DNA from: Peterkaempfera bronchialis
GTDB taxonomy: Bacteria > Actinomycetota > Actinomycetes > Streptomycetales > Streptomycetaceae
Direction of reading: 5' to 3'
DNA: 64,000 nt
NCBI RefSeq assembly: GCF_003258605.2
Contig: NZ_CP031264.1
Coordinates: forward strand, 6,626,232 to 6,690,231
Below are positions 63,500-64,000 of this stretch, one piece after another (the first letter of the stretch is position 1; each line of letters starts with the position of its first letter). The position numbers and the translations under genes are program-made. A model generated the notes under the pieces. That model was not told the origin of the DNA. It made no database searches and saw nothing but the letters and a program-made list of their open reading frames with translations.

Positions 63500-64000
63500 G
63501 TGGCGATACAGCCGATCCGCATCTTCGGCGACCCGGTGCTGCGCACCCCGGCCCAGCCGGTGACCACCTTCGACAAGGAGCTCCGCACCCTGGTCAAGGA
63601 CCTCACCGACACCATGCTGCACGCCCCCGGCGCCGGGCTCGCCGCCCCTCAGCTCGGTGTCTCGCTGCGGGTCTTCACCTACTGCGTCGACGGCGAGGTC
63701 GGCCACCTGGTCAACCCCGACCTGTCGCTCACCGAGGAGGAGCAGGAGGGCCCCGAGGGCTGCCTCTCGCTGCCCGGCCTCTCCTTCGACACCCGCCGTG
63801 CGTACGGCGTGGTCGCGCGGGGCTTCACCATGCACGGCGACCCGGTGACCATCGAGGGGACGCAGCTGCTGGCCCGCTGCATCCAGCATGAGACCGACCA
63901 CCTGGACGGCATCATCTTCATCGACCGCCTGGACCGCGAGCAGCGCAAGGCCGCCCTGCGGGCCATCCGCGAGGCCGAGTGGGCCGGCGCCCCCGCGCCC
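63500..64000 (+). CDS. def: Peptide deformylase, 3' end outside window
   Basis: 167 codons are visible and the frame is open at the right edge. Removes the formyl group from nascent proteins. All three motifs are present: [18 protein letters not shown] with the metal Cys, and [11 protein letters not shown] with the metal His pair and catalytic Glu. GTG 63500 has GGGAG at 63486-63490. In streptomycetes fmt often lies nearby. Confidence 0.96.
   Translation, partial: MAIQPIRIFGDPVLRTPAQPVTTFDKELRTLVKDLTDTMLHAPGAGLAAPQLGVSLRVFTYCVDGEVGHLVNPDLSLTEEEQEGPEGCLSLPGLSFDTRRAYGVVARGFTMHGDPVTIEGTQLLARCIQHETDHLDGIIFIDRLDREQRKAALRAIREAEWAGAPAP

Noticed and set aside
62349-63891. Open frame continuing priA for about 500 codons
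   Set aside because: It crosses the antisense strand of the HTH gene and an off-frame of def, with Arg/Gly/Pro-rich noise; only the stop is missing.

Overview
This is a high-GC actinobacterial chromosome segment, almost certainly from the family Streptomycetaceae. Codon third positions are nearly all G or C, GTG and TTG starts are common, and the window carries BldD, the actinobacterial-type IHF (sIHF) and an actinobacterial PriA without visible helicase ATPase motifs. As far as I recall, the core gene order from the PimA-type glycosyltransferase to def follows the Streptomyces core chromosome. No rRNA, tRNA, CRISPR array, intact insertion sequence or phage gene was seen.

Layout. 1-4.4 kb: end of a PimA-type mannosyltransferase, a small membrane protein, pdxS-pdxT (vitamin B6) and a YebC-family gene. 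4.5-7 kb: ruvC-ruvA-ruvB (Holliday junctions). 7.1-14 kb: yajC-secD-secF (protein export), apt and a bifunctional RelA/SpoT gene. 14.1-16.5 kb (minus): DUF349 protein and a membrane-anchored cyclophilin. 16.7-23.8 kb: metallo-beta-lactamase fold hydrolase, hisS, aspS, a GNAT acetyltransferase, a secreted-repeat lipoprotein and mgsA/rarA. 23.8-26.1 kb (minus): an MFS exporter and a DUF2470 protein behind a near-perfect iron box. 26.5-34.6 kb: rpsD with a long structured leader, two small genes, alaS, ruvX and two tandem mltG genes. 34.6-38.8 kb: aroE-aroC-aroK-aroB-aroQ. 38.9-42.1 kb: P-loop kinase-like gene, M24 pseudo-peptidase, efp and nusB. 42.2-42.7 kb (minus): bldD with a self-binding site in its promoter. 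43-53 kb: UMP biosynthesis cluster pyrR-pyrB-pyrC-(membrane protein)-carA-carB-pyrD-pyrF with a PyrR-type RNA element. 53.3-57.4 kb: sIHF, gmk, rpoZ, coaBC, metK. 57.4-60.1 kb: an accessory scar (RHS toxin remnant, small membrane protein, truncated CGNR regulator), then MOSC and membrane proteins. 60.2-64 kb: priA, a small HTH gene and the start of def.

Most biosynthetic genes are coupled by 1-8 nt overlaps (ATGA, GTGA, TGATG), so each block probably makes one translationally coupled message. Long perfect hairpins close most units. The pyr block makes UMP from glutamine, bicarbonate and aspartate, and sIHF-gmk-rpoZ follows it. The aro block covers DAHP to chorismate except the first and the EPSP synthase steps.

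Main oddities: (1) ruvC, the kinase-like gene and priA each show frame breaks beside C-runs in low-complexity stretches, which points to short homopolymer indels in the assembly or real frame loss; (2) short tandem repeats sit at several gene 3' ends, the largest a five-copy array built from the priA terminus; (3) a broken RHS toxin whose glycine-zipper tail is followed after 7 nt by a small two-helix membrane protein; (4) an M24 peptidase homologue lacking most metal ligands; (5) an iron-box-controlled DUF2470 gene beside an exporter; (6) a tandem mltG pair.
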